Positions 52,884 through 61,556 of a DNA stretch of 64,000 nucleotides are shown one piece after another. How positions within the stretch are numbered: the stretch's first letter is position 1; every line of letters starts with the position of its first letter. Origin of the DNA: Rhodocyclaceae bacterium. GTDB taxonomy: Bacteria; Pseudomonadota; Gammaproteobacteria; Burkholderiales; Rhodocyclaceae. The stretch lies in contig JAHDYG010000002.1 of assembly GCA_023383815.1 (NCBI GenBank), positions 62,001-126,000 of the forward strand. Direction: 5' to 3'. Below the pieces are notes generated by a model. It saw only the letters and a list, made by a program, of their open reading frames with translations. It was not told the origin of the DNA and did no database searches. A program made the position numbers and the translations under genes.

Positions 52884-53481
52884 TGAAGAGCGTCCTCATT
52901 CGTTCGACATCGGTTGTACGGAACACCGGCTCGCGTTCCGGATGCCACATCCAGCCTTCCCACGGAAGCGTATCGTGCCGTATGGCCTCGATCTCTCCGT
53001 CGCCGGAGCGGGCCAGCACCTCGTAGCCGTCCGGACAGGTAGCGAGCACCATCCGGTGGTAGCTATTCACGTCGCCGTGCAGCAGGCCGACCAGACGATG
53101 GCGGGTACCCACATGCCCGTCGGCGGTTCTCAGCTGGGCTCTCGCCCGAAGACCGAGCACCTGCATGCCCCGGCAAAGGCCGAGCACCGGCAGGCCGTGA
53201 GCCAGTGCATGATCGAGGAGTCGTGATTCGGTTGCATCGCGGGCCGGCTGATGGCCCGGATCGCCGCCCCCTGAAAGCAGGACCGCGCACGGACGCACCG
53301 CTGCGAGCCAGGCGTTCAGATTGACGCCGGTTTCCGCGGCGAGCGGCAGATCGTTCGGCACTGGAACCGGAAGATGTCCGGTCGCGACGATCAGTTCGAT
53401 CAATCGCCGATCAAGGGCGTCGCGGGATTCCGACCGCTGCGGATGGTCATCGATCCGCTGACTGACTGCGACGGGTCTCAC
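52876..53481 (-). CDS. Gamma-glutamyl-CDP-amidate hydrolase-like (Cj1417 type)
   Basis: GTG start overlapping the glutamine kinase stop; 201 residues, the size of Cj1417 (about 200). Class I glutamine-amidotransferase fold: LSGGGDPG (about 69-76), nucleophile Cys103 in VLGLCRGMQVLG, NSYHRMV, and His180/Glu182 in MWHPEREP. In C. jejuni this enzyme hydrolyses the glutamyl group of CDP-L-glutamine to leave cytidine diphosphoramidate. The isolated annotation would be PuuD-like peptidase C26. Confidence 0.85.
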   Translation of the reverse strand: MRPVAVSQRIDDHPQRSESRDALDRRLIELIVATGHLPVPVPNDLPLAAETGVNLNAWLAAVRPCAVLLSGGGDPGHQPARDATESRLLDHALAHGLPVLGLCRGMQVLGLRARAQLRTADGHVGTRHRLVGLLHGDVNSYHRMVLATCPDGYEVLARSGDGEIEAIRHDTLPWEGWMWHPEREPVFRTTDVERMRTLFNA

Positions 53482-55802
53482 GCCAGCACCTCGACACGAT
53501 GTCCGGCGCAATCGAGGTGCAGTCGCTGAGCACCCGCCCAGCAGCGGTACAGTGCCTCGCCGGCCCCGATCACGGCGGGCAGGCCGAGCTCGCCGGCCCG
53601 GATCGCCATGTGCGAGTTCGACCCCCCCCACGCCGTGACGAGACCGGCGATCGGATATGCGAACAGCCAGTCGAACCCCGGATCGGCATTCGGGATGCAG
53701 ACGATCCGGCCCGCCAGGCGTTGCAGTTCGCTGCAGTCGGTGACGGGGGCCGTGACCTGCTTCTGGGTGATGAAGTTAGGTGCGCTGGCTGGCCATTCGA
53801 AAGCCCACACGTCGGCCGGCTCGGCGATCACCGGTGGCAGGGCCACAGCGAGGGTCTCGGCGTGCCGCTCGCGCCCCTGTTCGATGCTGTGTCGAAGCAC
53901 CGCGACCGGATCGAGGGCTGCGACATGCAGCTCCTTGATCGCGGAGATGTCGCAGTACGCCATGTCCTCGGGCGTGAATCCGTGTTGTTCCCCGATGCGC
54001 GCAACGAGTGCGAGCGCGTCGGAGAGGTTGCGGGTGAAGGCGAACTTGGCCTGCTCGCGCAGTTCGATGCCGGCTTGAAGAAATTCGAGGAGGCCGACCG
54101 GGTCCGCCTCCAGTTCGTGGCTTTCCAGCAGCTTCACCAGTTCGCGCATCTGGGGCAGGGTGATCGAGTACGGAGGCGCTGCGGACGCAGCGGCACCGGA
54201 TGAGCGATTCCAGTCGAAATACAGATCCGGAGCCTCATCGTAGCGGGGAGACAGGATGTCGTAGGTGCCCGGCCGGAGGTGTCCGTAGCGGGCAAGAAAG
54301 GTCGTGCGGTCGAGTGTCCCACGATCCCGCGCGAGCTGGCCGGAAACGGTGGACACGCTGGCGAGGAACGCGTCGTAGTCCGCACGCGAGAACACCCCCA
54401 CGCCGACCAGCGAGCGCAGCATCTGGATTGCGATGAATCCCGCGCGCGCCAGTCCCGCAAAGGGCAGGGTGCCGTATCGCTTGGCGTCCTCGAGCAGCCA
54501 GTACACCCGTTCGAGCGGATCGGCTGTCGACCCGAAGAGGCTTTCGCGACGCCGCTGCAGTACGTCGAGCTTTGCGGCGTCAGCTCTCCAGAGTCCGTCC
54601 TGCGGATGGACGATGCGGTTGGTCAGCCGCCGCAGGCTGGCCGCCAGTTGTTCGCGCTCCCGCGGAGAGAACCCGGCCTCGGCCAGGCGCTTCATGCGCT
54701 GCGGAAGATCGAGCGTGTAGCAGGAATAGACGATTTCGAACTCGACCTTGTCATGCAGGGCGGGTTCGGCGAGCAGGCGCTCGATGTAGTGATCGACGAG
54801 GCGGCTGGCCAGAGGCTCGTCGAGATCGGCCGGAATGAAGGAATTGAAGGAGAGCCGGACGTCGATGTACGGCAGTCCGAACAGTGGTTGCATCAGCGGA
54901 AAGCTGCGCAGGTTGCGGTAACCGTAGTTGTGGCGCTGATAGGCCCAGATCGCATCCGTGACGAGATCGCGGTAGAGGGAAAGGGCCAGTGGCTTGGGCC
55001 GGATGCCGATGATCTCGGCGGGATTCCAGTCCGGCATGACGCCATAGACGGTCCGGTTGCCCATCAGGAACGGATGCGGCTGCATGCCCCGCGCAACCTT
55101 CGCTTCGATCTGGTGCAAGCGTCCTGCCTGCCGTTCCGCCGTCTCCGGGGGGCGGGGCAGGATCAGCGGACGTACCTGAAGCAGCCACAGGATTTCGCCG
55201 TCGGTATCGGAGGTTTGTGCGAACTCGCAATCGAGCGGGGCGCCGTCAAAGTACGCCAGCAGCTCATCGAGCAACGCGATCACGCCCGCAAGTCCGGGCG
55301 GCGTTGTGCGCCGCGAGTGAGCCGCCTGTTGCCAGGTGCGGACCGGGCGCCCGGCGGTTGCAGCGGAGGTGTCCGGCCCCTCGGTCCAGTTGATGATGCG
55401 GTACGGCGCGCACGTGCCCGGGTCGTGCGAGAACGCGACCCCGGCCCGGACGACGCCGTGCAGCATGGGCTGGATCAGGACTTCGTCATCCGCCTGGCAG
55501 GGTCCGTAGGAGGCGAAGACATCGTCGACCGCCCGCACGAGAGCTTCGCCGAGCACGTTCGGAATCGAAAGGAACTCGCCCGCGTGGGAGGCATGCGCAC
55601 TGTCTTCGCGTGCGCAGCTGGAGCGGACGATCCAGGGTGGTGGCCCGAGTTCGCGTTCGATCTGCGCAGCCCAGGATTGCGCTCCGCGCCGCCACTGCGC
55701 CTGCGAGATGCGTGCGAGTGGCGCGATGCGCGCACTCTGCAGGGATCCCCGCAGGTGCTCGAGCGTCCGGCCCTTGGTCGCGAAGCGCCTATGGGAAGAC
55801 AT
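53478..55802 (-). CDS. L-glutamine kinase-like, PEP-synthase-type (Cj1418 type)
   Basis: Start at ATG 55802, five bases past the methyltransferase stop; 774 residues (Cj1418 is about 767). The N-terminal ATP-grasp half has PWIVRSSCAREDSAHASHAG and VLIQPMLHGVVRAGVAFSHD. The C-terminal phosphohistidine domain has WGGSNSHMAIRAGELGLPAV with catalytic His at about residue 731. Unlike PEP synthase it lacks a PEP-binding barrel. In C. jejuni this architecture phosphorylates the amide N of glutamine, forming the P-N bond. Confidence 0.85.
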   Translation of the reverse strand: MSSHRRFATKGRTLEHLRGSLQSARIAPLARISQAQWRRGAQSWAAQIERELGPPPWIVRSSCAREDSAHASHAGEFLSIPNVLGEALVRAVDDVFASYGPCQADDEVLIQPMLHGVVRAGVAFSHDPGTCAPYRIINWTEGPDTSAATAGRPVRTWQQAAHSRRTTPPGLAGVIALLDELLAYFDGAPLDCEFAQTSDTDGEILWLLQVRPLILPRPPETAERQAGRLHQIEAKVARGMQPHPFLMGNRTVYGVMPDWNPAEIIGIRPKPLALSLYRDLVTDAIWAYQRHNYGYRNLRSFPLMQPLFGLPYIDVRLSFNSFIPADLDEPLASRLVDHYIERLLAEPALHDKVEFEIVYSCYTLDLPQRMKRLAEAGFSPREREQLAASLRRLTNRIVHPQDGLWRADAAKLDVLQRRRESLFGSTADPLERVYWLLEDAKRYGTLPFAGLARAGFIAIQMLRSLVGVGVFSRADYDAFLASVSTVSGQLARDRGTLDRTTFLARYGHLRPGTYDILSPRYDEAPDLYFDWNRSSGAAASAAPPYSITLPQMRELVKLLESHELEADPVGLLEFLQAGIELREQAKFAFTRNLSDALALVARIGEQHGFTPEDMAYCDISAIKELHVAALDPVAVLRHSIEQGRERHAETLAVALPPVIAEPADVWAFEWPASAPNFITQKQVTAPVTDCSELQRLAGRIVCIPNADPGFDWLFAYPIAGLVTAWGGSNSHMAIRAGELGLPAVIGAGEALYRCWAGAQRLHLDCAGHRVEVLA

Positions 55803-55806
55803 CGTC

Positions 55807-56592
55807 TCAGTCCTTGCGCCGTGCCGACCAGGCACGCGTCAGATAGGTCGCCTCGATCACGTCCTGGTTTGCGACTTCGGCTTCGACGTGCCTCAGGAAC
55901 GCATCAAAGCGGTCGTGCCCGAGCTGTACACGAAGGTCGTTCACCGAGCGCCACGCGCCGAGATAGCGCTCCGGGGACATGCTGAGCACGTGACGACCCT
56001 CGATGTAGACGACGTCGTCAAACCAGGGGGAATCCCACAATCGCTCGGTGAGGGTTTCCGTGATGCCGGCGCGGCCGGACGAAACGCGCTTGAGGTCCGG
56101 CTTGAGCGTACTCAGGTAGGCTTCGATCTGCGCAAGAAGCGGGTTGGCTTCGACCAGACGCGGGTTCCACAGCGCAGTAAACCTTCCCCCCGGTTTCAGG
56201 ACCCGGTGGAACTCGCGCGTTGCGTGGTCGAAATCCGCCCAGTGGAAGGATGAGGCCATGGTCAACCAGTCGCAGCACGCGTCCGGCAGTCCGGTAGCCT
56301 CGGCGTTGCCCGGCTGCCAGCGGATCGAAAGCGCGGCGCTGTCCTCGATTCCGTGCCTGCGCATGTCGTCGTTGGGTTCGATGGCCGTGGCCGAGCGTAC
56401 GCCTGCCGCGCAGACCATCCGCGTCCAGATCCCGGTCCCGGCGCCAACATCGACGAAGTCGATTTCCGCGACCGGCCGGTCGAGGAGACCGACCAGGGCG
56501 CGCAGCACCGGCGGTGCGTAATCCGGCCGGTTCCGCGAGTAGTCCCGCGCGAGGCCGGTGAAATCGCCGGCTTTCAGTTGTTCGACAGTCAT
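55807..56592 (-). CDS. Class I SAM methyltransferase in phosphoramidate operon (Cj1419/Cj1420-like position)
   Basis: Protein of 261 residues with SAM motif FVDVGAGTGIWTRMV (about 46-60), then AIEPNDDMRRHG and SFHWADFDHATREFHRVLKP, typical of UbiE/SAM family 11 enzymes. ATGA overlap with the upstream kinase and four bases before the glutamine kinase start. In Campylobacter two methyltransferase genes adjoin the same enzymes and are needed for O-methylation. Whether it methylates phosphoramidate or a sugar is not shown. Confidence 0.82.
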   Translation of the reverse strand: MTVEQLKAGDFTGLARDYSRNRPDYAPPVLRALVGLLDRPVAEIDFVDVGAGTGIWTRMVCAAGVRSATAIEPNDDMRRHGIEDSAALSIRWQPGNAEATGLPDACCDWLTMASSFHWADFDHATREFHRVLKPGGRFTALWNPRLVEANPLLAQIEAYLSTLKPDLKRVSSGRAGITETLTERLWDSPWFDDVVYIEGRHVLSMSPERYLGAWRSVNDLRVQLGHDRFDAFLRHVEAEVANQDVIEATYLTRAWSARRKD

Positions 56593-57131
56593 CGCCGACC
56601 CTCCATCTCCAGAATGTTGACCAGTTCGAACGCCAGATCCTCGACCGATCTGGCCGGATCGTGCTCCGCCATCCAGTCCGGGGCTTCGGGTTCGTCCACC
56701 GGCAGGTCGATTCCGGCCACGTTGCGAAGCTGCCCGGCGTCGTAGCGGCGGTAGATTGCCTTGGGATCCCTTCGGCGCAATTCTTCGAGCGGAACCTTGA
56801 GGTAGGCTTCGAAGTAGCCCGGGAGATGTGCCCGGTTCCAGGCGTGGACCTCGCGGAACATCGAGATCGTTGCAATGACGACGGTCAGCCCCTGGCTGGC
56901 CAGCAAGCGGCACAGCCTTGCATACTGCAGCGCCAGCCTGAGGCGATTGTCGCGTTCGTGGGCGTCGCCGTCCAGCAGCGAAGCGGTCTCGAAGACTGTC
57001 CGCAGCTCGTCTCCGTCGAGCACCACCACCGTGTTGCCTCTGGAACGCAGGCATGCGGCGACCGCCGCTGCCAGCGTGCTTTTTCCTGCTCCCGAGAGGC
57101 CGGTGATCCACACCGTTCGGCCGGTGCTCAT
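56589..57131 (-). CDS. APS-kinase-like cytidine diphosphoramidate kinase (Cj1415 type)
   Basis: P-loop kinase of 180 residues: Walker A GLSGAGKST (about 11-19), LDGDELRTVF (about 38-47). The usual APS-binding ISPFR block is ISMFREVHAWNRAHLPGYFE here, and KGLY is KAIYRRY. That divergence fits the Cj1415 group, which phosphorylates the 3'-OH of cytidine diphosphoramidate rather than APS. There is no ATP sulfurylase beside it. It overlaps the sulfotransferase-like gene before it (ATGA). Confidence 0.82.
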   Translation of the reverse strand: MSTGRTVWITGLSGAGKSTLAAAVAACLRSRGNTVVVLDGDELRTVFETASLLDGDAHERDNRLRLALQYARLCRLLASQGLTVVIATISMFREVHAWNRAHLPGYFEAYLKVPLEELRRRDPKAIYRRYDAGQLRNVAGIDLPVDEPEAPDWMAEHDPARSVEDLAFELVNILEMEGRR

Positions 57132-59098
57132 GCCCGAGCTTCCGTGCAGGGGGTTTCGCCCGGTGCTGTAACTGCTTCGGTCAAGGGGCCTCCATGAAGG
57201 CGTTCAAGATGTGCGATCGATCGATCCAGTGTCGCTCCGATGCCGGGACTGCTCGCAAACTTGAGGTTGAGCCAGAAGAACATGCCGAAGGCGGCCCGGA
57301 AGGGTGCCCCTCCTGGATCGGCGAAAATCCTCTCGACATAGTAGAGGGCGCGGGTGAGGGCGGCCAGCTGACGAAGCTCGCTGCGCTCGAGTCGCCCGTG
57401 GCGAACGCCCTCTGCGATCTGTGCGATCGGGATCGGATGGTAGGCGTACCCGGAACGGATGCACGCCTGAGCAGCGGTGCGAAGGGGCGCAGGGATAGAG
57501 CCGTCGATCAGCGCCTGAGGGTCCGGCACACTCCAGTTGCCGGGCTGTCGTCCGCGAGACTCGCCGTCGTAGTCGAGTAAGCGGGCAACGAACCGCCATG
57601 CGTCGTCCGCGTGCGATGGGTCGATCCGGTCAGCGGATTGCTCACTGGACAGCGTCTGGATTCCGGACCTCCCGGAAGGGTACGCCGCGCGCATGCATTC
57701 GCTCGCCGCGCAAACCTCGGCGGTGCTCCGGTGCACGCCGAGAAACTCGAGCAGGTGGCCCAGCGTTTCGCACGGATGAGTCGCGAGATCCTCCGCCCGG
57801 ATGACGCACAGCGGTACGACTGGCCGCATTGCGAGCCAGTAGGCGCAGAAGTACGCATACGATTCGAGCGGCGGCAACTGGAACAGCCCGGGAGGCAGAT
57901 GTGGCGATTCCAGCGTTTGGTGCAGGAAATGCTCGAACGATGCGCTGCCGTGCCCGGAATCCTTGTGAAACTGTTTGAGCGCTTCGTGCGCGTCCCGAAC
58001 GAAAAGTATCGTTGGGCCGGGTGCCGGGCCTGCGAAATCGAGCTGTGGTCCGGAACGGATTTCGAGTCGTTCCGGGAATTGGAAGATCGTTTTCTCGCAC
58101 ACGACCGGCAGGCGGTTCGATAGCTGGTGGAGCGCGCGTTGGCTGAGACGTTCGCCGCTGGGTGCGGATTCCCAATGGCCTGGTTCCAGATTTGCGAGGG
58201 TCACGCGCAAGTTCAGTCGCAGGAGCAGGTCATGCAACGCATCCACGCCCGTGCTGAAGGGGGGTGCGACCAACTGGATGCGGTGCCGATCGGCACCCTT
58301 GCCGGATCGCTGCGCGGTGCCCGGGTGCGGGCATGCAACCGGCGTGCCGGACGATCCGGATCCCGCCGGAGTCTCGAGTGGGTAGCCTAGCTCGGCGATC
58401 TCCTCACCCATCAAGGCATGGCAGTCTTCCTGGAGTCGTGCGTCGAAATGCTGCCGCCACTCACCACTGAGTCCCGACCGGAGCATGTATCCGGTGCGGA
58501 TGATCTCGCCTGGCTGGCCGCGGGCGCGTCCTGTCAAGGTTTCGAAGGAGTGCTTGAGGAGGAGCCGGTCGAGTTCATCATCGGTCGGGGTGATCCGGAG
58601 ATCCGGCGAGCCGGCTTCGATATACGAGAGGATGGTGCTCACGACGTCCCCTGTGTTCTCACGGACGTCGTCAAAGCGGATGACGAGGCATCCCGAGCGC
58701 GCCCAGCGCACTGCGGCCTCGACGTGTCTGGGCAAGAACTTCCGGACGATACTCTCGAGTACTTGCGTGAACTGAAGGTGCCTGCCGAAGATCCCTCTGC
58801 GATGCGCGTCGTGCGCCCAGGAAACGGCCGCATCGCGCGGATCGCGATGCAGATAGATGAAGCGGTAACGAGCGTCCCCGATCATTCCTTCGAAGGTTTC
58901 CGGAGGGTCGTGCGTCCAGTGATAGAAGGGTGGCTTGAGGACTCCGGACGTCAGCTCCGCGCGCAGGCGACCGGTCCCCTCTGGCCCGTACTTTGCCAGG
59001 TGATAGCCATGGGTGCGCAGGACCTCGCGCAGGATCGGATCGATCGCCGAGCCGCCGGAGTTCTGGAGATTGCAGAAGATGACGCTGGGTGCGGACAT
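57128..59098 (-). CDS. Two-headed sulfotransferase-like protein
   Basis: Protein of 656 residues with two sulfotransferase-like halves. Half 1: 5'-site NLQNSGGSAID (about 10-20) and 3'-phosphate site YLHRDPRDAAVSW (about 82-94), then VIRFDDVRENTG. Half 2: LVAPPFSTGVDALHDLL (about 276-292) and ILFVRDAHEALKQF (about 364-377), with VIRAEDLATHP. The C-terminal 170 residues are unassigned. Half 2's motif is degenerate. ATGA overlap with the APS-kinase-like gene makes it a candidate user of that kinase's 3'-phosphonucleotide product. Confidence 0.78.
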   Translation of the reverse strand: MSAPSVIFCNLQNSGGSAIDPILREVLRTHGYHLAKYGPEGTGRLRAELTSGVLKPPFYHWTHDPPETFEGMIGDARYRFIYLHRDPRDAAVSWAHDAHRRGIFGRHLQFTQVLESIVRKFLPRHVEAAVRWARSGCLVIRFDDVRENTGDVVSTILSYIEAGSPDLRITPTDDELDRLLLKHSFETLTGRARGQPGEIIRTGYMLRSGLSGEWRQHFDARLQEDCHALMGEEIAELGYPLETPAGSGSSGTPVACPHPGTAQRSGKGADRHRIQLVAPPFSTGVDALHDLLLRLNLRVTLANLEPGHWESAPSGERLSQRALHQLSNRLPVVCEKTIFQFPERLEIRSGPQLDFAGPAPGPTILFVRDAHEALKQFHKDSGHGSASFEHFLHQTLESPHLPPGLFQLPPLESYAYFCAYWLAMRPVVPLCVIRAEDLATHPCETLGHLLEFLGVHRSTAEVCAASECMRAAYPSGRSGIQTLSSEQSADRIDPSHADDAWRFVARLLDYDGESRGRQPGNWSVPDPQALIDGSIPAPLRTAAQACIRSGYAYHPIPIAQIAEGVRHGRLERSELRQLAALTRALYYVERIFADPGGAPFRAAFGMFFWLNLKFASSPGIGATLDRSIAHLERLHGGPLTEAVTAPGETPCTEARA

Positions 59099-59138
59099 CG
59101 GATCTGGATACAGGGGTTCGTTGGACGTTTTGGGGGAG

Positions 59139-60542
59139 TCAGGCCGTCTTTACGAGCGTGATCGGGCTGGCACCATTCGAGATACCTGCGGTGGAGGCAT
59201 TCAAGTGCTGCAGGATCGCCTGGGCCGCAGCGGCGCTGGCCGTCCCCCGGTTGATCAGGTGCTTGTCGCGAAAACGTGCGGAACGGGCCAGGTGTTCGGG
59301 GTAGTGCTCAAGAATATCCGAACAGCTCTGGAGCAAGGCCTCGACCGTCGTGGCGACCCTTCCCGCTTCGCTTCGGTGGCGGCAGTAGGTGTTGTTGCGG
59401 ACGGGTTCCGGCAGATCCGCTTCGTTCGGGCTGAAGAAGACGACCGGCCGGCCAGTTCCAAGCGCGAAGGTGTAGGCCGTGCTGGAGAAGTCGGAAACCA
59501 GCAGGCGTGCTCGCGCGTAGAGCGGCCAGTAGTCGCTGCCGCATTCATCCACTTCGAGATTCGGGTATCGGGCACAGTCCTCGCGGATCCTTTCGACGAG
59601 ATCACGGCGCTCGTCCTTGTACGGTTTGAAGACGATGCGGTAGTCGGGAAAGCGGTCGCACAGCGCGTGAAGCAGTTCGCGGCCGTGGGTGTTGAGCGCA
59701 ATGGCCTGATTCCAAAGCGCGCTCGACTTGTTTCCGGTGGGGTCGTTCGGAGTGGGCGCATAGACGATGAGCCGTTGGGTGGGCGTATCCGCATACCGAA
59801 GAATCGGGGTGTCGAGTTTGCAGTAGCCTGTCTCGGCGACGGTCACGCTCGGGCGATAGTCGGCAACCCGAACAAGGTGGGAAATTTCAGGTGAAGATAC
59901 TCGATCTGATGCGCACCCAGGAGGAGCGTAGCCTGCGAGACAAAGCGCGTTGCAGGTCAGATTCGTGACGGCCGGCGACGGAGTCAGGACAAGGTCGTAG
60001 AAAGGGAGGAATGCAACGAAGGCCGATAGCTCTTCGAACATCTCACGCCGCGACGCGTACCCGCGCTTCACGAGTTGGGGAGTTGCAAGCAGATGCGCGA
60101 TGTGCATCTCCAGGTCGAAATGGGCGAACGACAGATGGTCGTGAAGAACGTGCAGCGTGTCGGGTGGCAGGCAGTCCATCACGCTTGCGGTGACGATCGC
60201 ATCGATGCCGCGGATCCGCCGGGCCATGTCGCGGACGATCAGCCATTTGCCGGATCGGTTCGAACGCCGCCACGCAGAGCAGGTACCGTACAGCCAGAGA
60301 ACTTCGCAATCACGGGCCTCGAGTTCGGCCGGCAGATTGCCGAAGTTCCCTTCGAGCCCCTCGTTCGGGCAGAAGAACGCGATCCGTGGGCGACTATCCG
60401 CGCGGGTGGCGACCGCTTCGAGTTCAAGTTCCTCCAGCTCACCGAGCGGCGCACTCCTGGTTCGATCAGGGCTGGCAGCTCCGGGCCGCGCGGCGAGAAT
60501 CTCCCGCAACAATCCGGTGATCTCGTCCAGGGCGCTCATCAT
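59139..60542 (-). CDS. CDP-glycerol glycerophosphotransferase-like transferase
   Basis: Protein of about 467 residues from ATG 60542 (a second ATG follows at once). The GT-B-like C-terminal domain has RIVFKPYKDERRDLVERI, YARARLLVSDFSSTAYTFAL and GTGRPVVFFSP, the CDP-glycerol glycerophosphotransferase pattern. Such enzymes transfer phospho-alditols or sugars to surface polymers. It may instead be a plain glycosyltransferase. Forty bases before the sulfotransferase-like gene. Confidence 0.75.
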   Translation of the reverse strand: MMSALDEITGLLREILAARPGAASPDRTRSAPLGELEELELEAVATRADSRPRIAFFCPNEGLEGNFGNLPAELEARDCEVLWLYGTCSAWRRSNRSGKWLIVRDMARRIRGIDAIVTASVMDCLPPDTLHVLHDHLSFAHFDLEMHIAHLLATPQLVKRGYASRREMFEELSAFVAFLPFYDLVLTPSPAVTNLTCNALCLAGYAPPGCASDRVSSPEISHLVRVADYRPSVTVAETGYCKLDTPILRYADTPTQRLIVYAPTPNDPTGNKSSALWNQAIALNTHGRELLHALCDRFPDYRIVFKPYKDERRDLVERIREDCARYPNLEVDECGSDYWPLYARARLLVSDFSSTAYTFALGTGRPVVFFSPNEADLPEPVRNNTYCRHRSEAGRVATTVEALLQSCSDILEHYPEHLARSARFRDKHLINRGTASAAAAQAILQHLNASTAGISNGASPITLVKTA

Positions 60543-60544
60543 GG

Positions 60545-61543
60545 TCACGCGGTAACTCCGCGATCTCCGGGCGCCCAATCACTGGACGCGGCTTCCTGCC
60601 CCGGGTGGGGCGCATCCTCGGCGTAGGTCGCCTCGAGCAACTGCCCCATCAGCGTACCCATCGGCATTTCGCTCATGAAGAGTTCGCGCCTCCGTCGTGC
60701 GTTGGAGACCCATGCCTGCTGCGTCACAGCCTCGCAGCACCGATCCACGAAGTCCTCTTCGCCCGATTCGATCACGTAGCGTGACAGATCGCATGCAACG
60801 GCGCAGTGCTCCGATACCAGCAGCGAGTCGTTCGACAGGTGATAGTGGTAGCGTGAATTCGACGGGTAGCGCCACTGGCTGGACTGGCGGATGTTGAGCG
60901 CAATCTTCGAGCGTGCGACGAGATCCTCGCGCTGTGCGACGTTCAGCGGCTTGGTCGCGAGGACCCTGAGTCCGCGCGCCTGCAGGGTTTCGACGACCTG
61001 GGTTCGATGATGGGTCAGTGCACCGGTGAACACCGCATCGATGTCCTTGTGCGCGTCGGGCTTGTGCCGGATGCGTGCGAAACCCTCGACGTATCCGTGC
61101 GGCAGGTAGTGGATCTGCGGACAGCCGGTCGCTAGCCGGTAGGGCTCGATCTGGCTCTGCGACAGGTGCCACACCGCGCGAGCGCGCTGCTGGGCGAGCT
61201 GGAAGGTCCGGTAGCGCTTCTTCCAGTAGTGTGGAACCCCGTAGTAAGTGTCGACACGAACGGGGTCGTGCGCACTCGTGAAATCGTTGAAGGTCTCCCC
61301 CGTCAGGAACTCGGTGGCCACGATGATGAACTCGGTGCCGGGTGTCTCGTGGACTTCCTTCAGGGCTTCGATGAAGTCGTAGCTGAAGCACTCCATCAGG
61401 ATGTTGGTCTTGCCCGGTGTCATCAGCTCTTCGAGGTCGGCCTTGTGGCCGAGTGCTTCGAGCGAGAGCTTGATCAGCAGCAGGGTGTCCATGACATGGA
61501 AGGGGTCCTTGCCGTGGTTGCCGTAGACGATCTTGAATTCCAT
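60545..61543 (-). CDS. Glycosyltransferase (CgeB-like)
   Basis: The ATG at 61543 has a GAAGG site; 332 residues starting MEFKIVYGNHGKDPFHVMDT. IEPYRLATGCPQIHYLPHGY, DIDAVFTGALTHHRTQVVET and SKIALNIRQSSQWRYPSNSR resemble CgeB-type GT-B transferases. Gene order places it between the sugar-nucleotide enzymes and the phosphoramidate genes. Confidence 0.72.
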   Translation of the reverse strand: MEFKIVYGNHGKDPFHVMDTLLLIKLSLEALGHKADLEELMTPGKTNILMECFSYDFIEALKEVHETPGTEFIIVATEFLTGETFNDFTSAHDPVRVDTYYGVPHYWKKRYRTFQLAQQRARAVWHLSQSQIEPYRLATGCPQIHYLPHGYVEGFARIRHKPDAHKDIDAVFTGALTHHRTQVVETLQARGLRVLATKPLNVAQREDLVARSKIALNIRQSSQWRYPSNSRYHYHLSNDSLLVSEHCAVACDLSRYVIESGEEDFVDRCCEAVTQQAWVSNARRRRELFMSEMPMGTLMGQLLEATYAEDAPHPGQEAASSDWAPGDRGVTA

Positions 61544-61556
61544 TTGCGGGTGGCCT

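Noticed and set aside
52092-57131. Sulfate assimilation or PAPS supply genes (cysQ plus cysC) as the main meaning of the operon
   Set aside because: No ATP sulfurylase or PAPS reductase is adjacent, the kinase has lost the APS block, and glutamine kinase, hydrolase and cytidylyltransferase genes lie between and around them.
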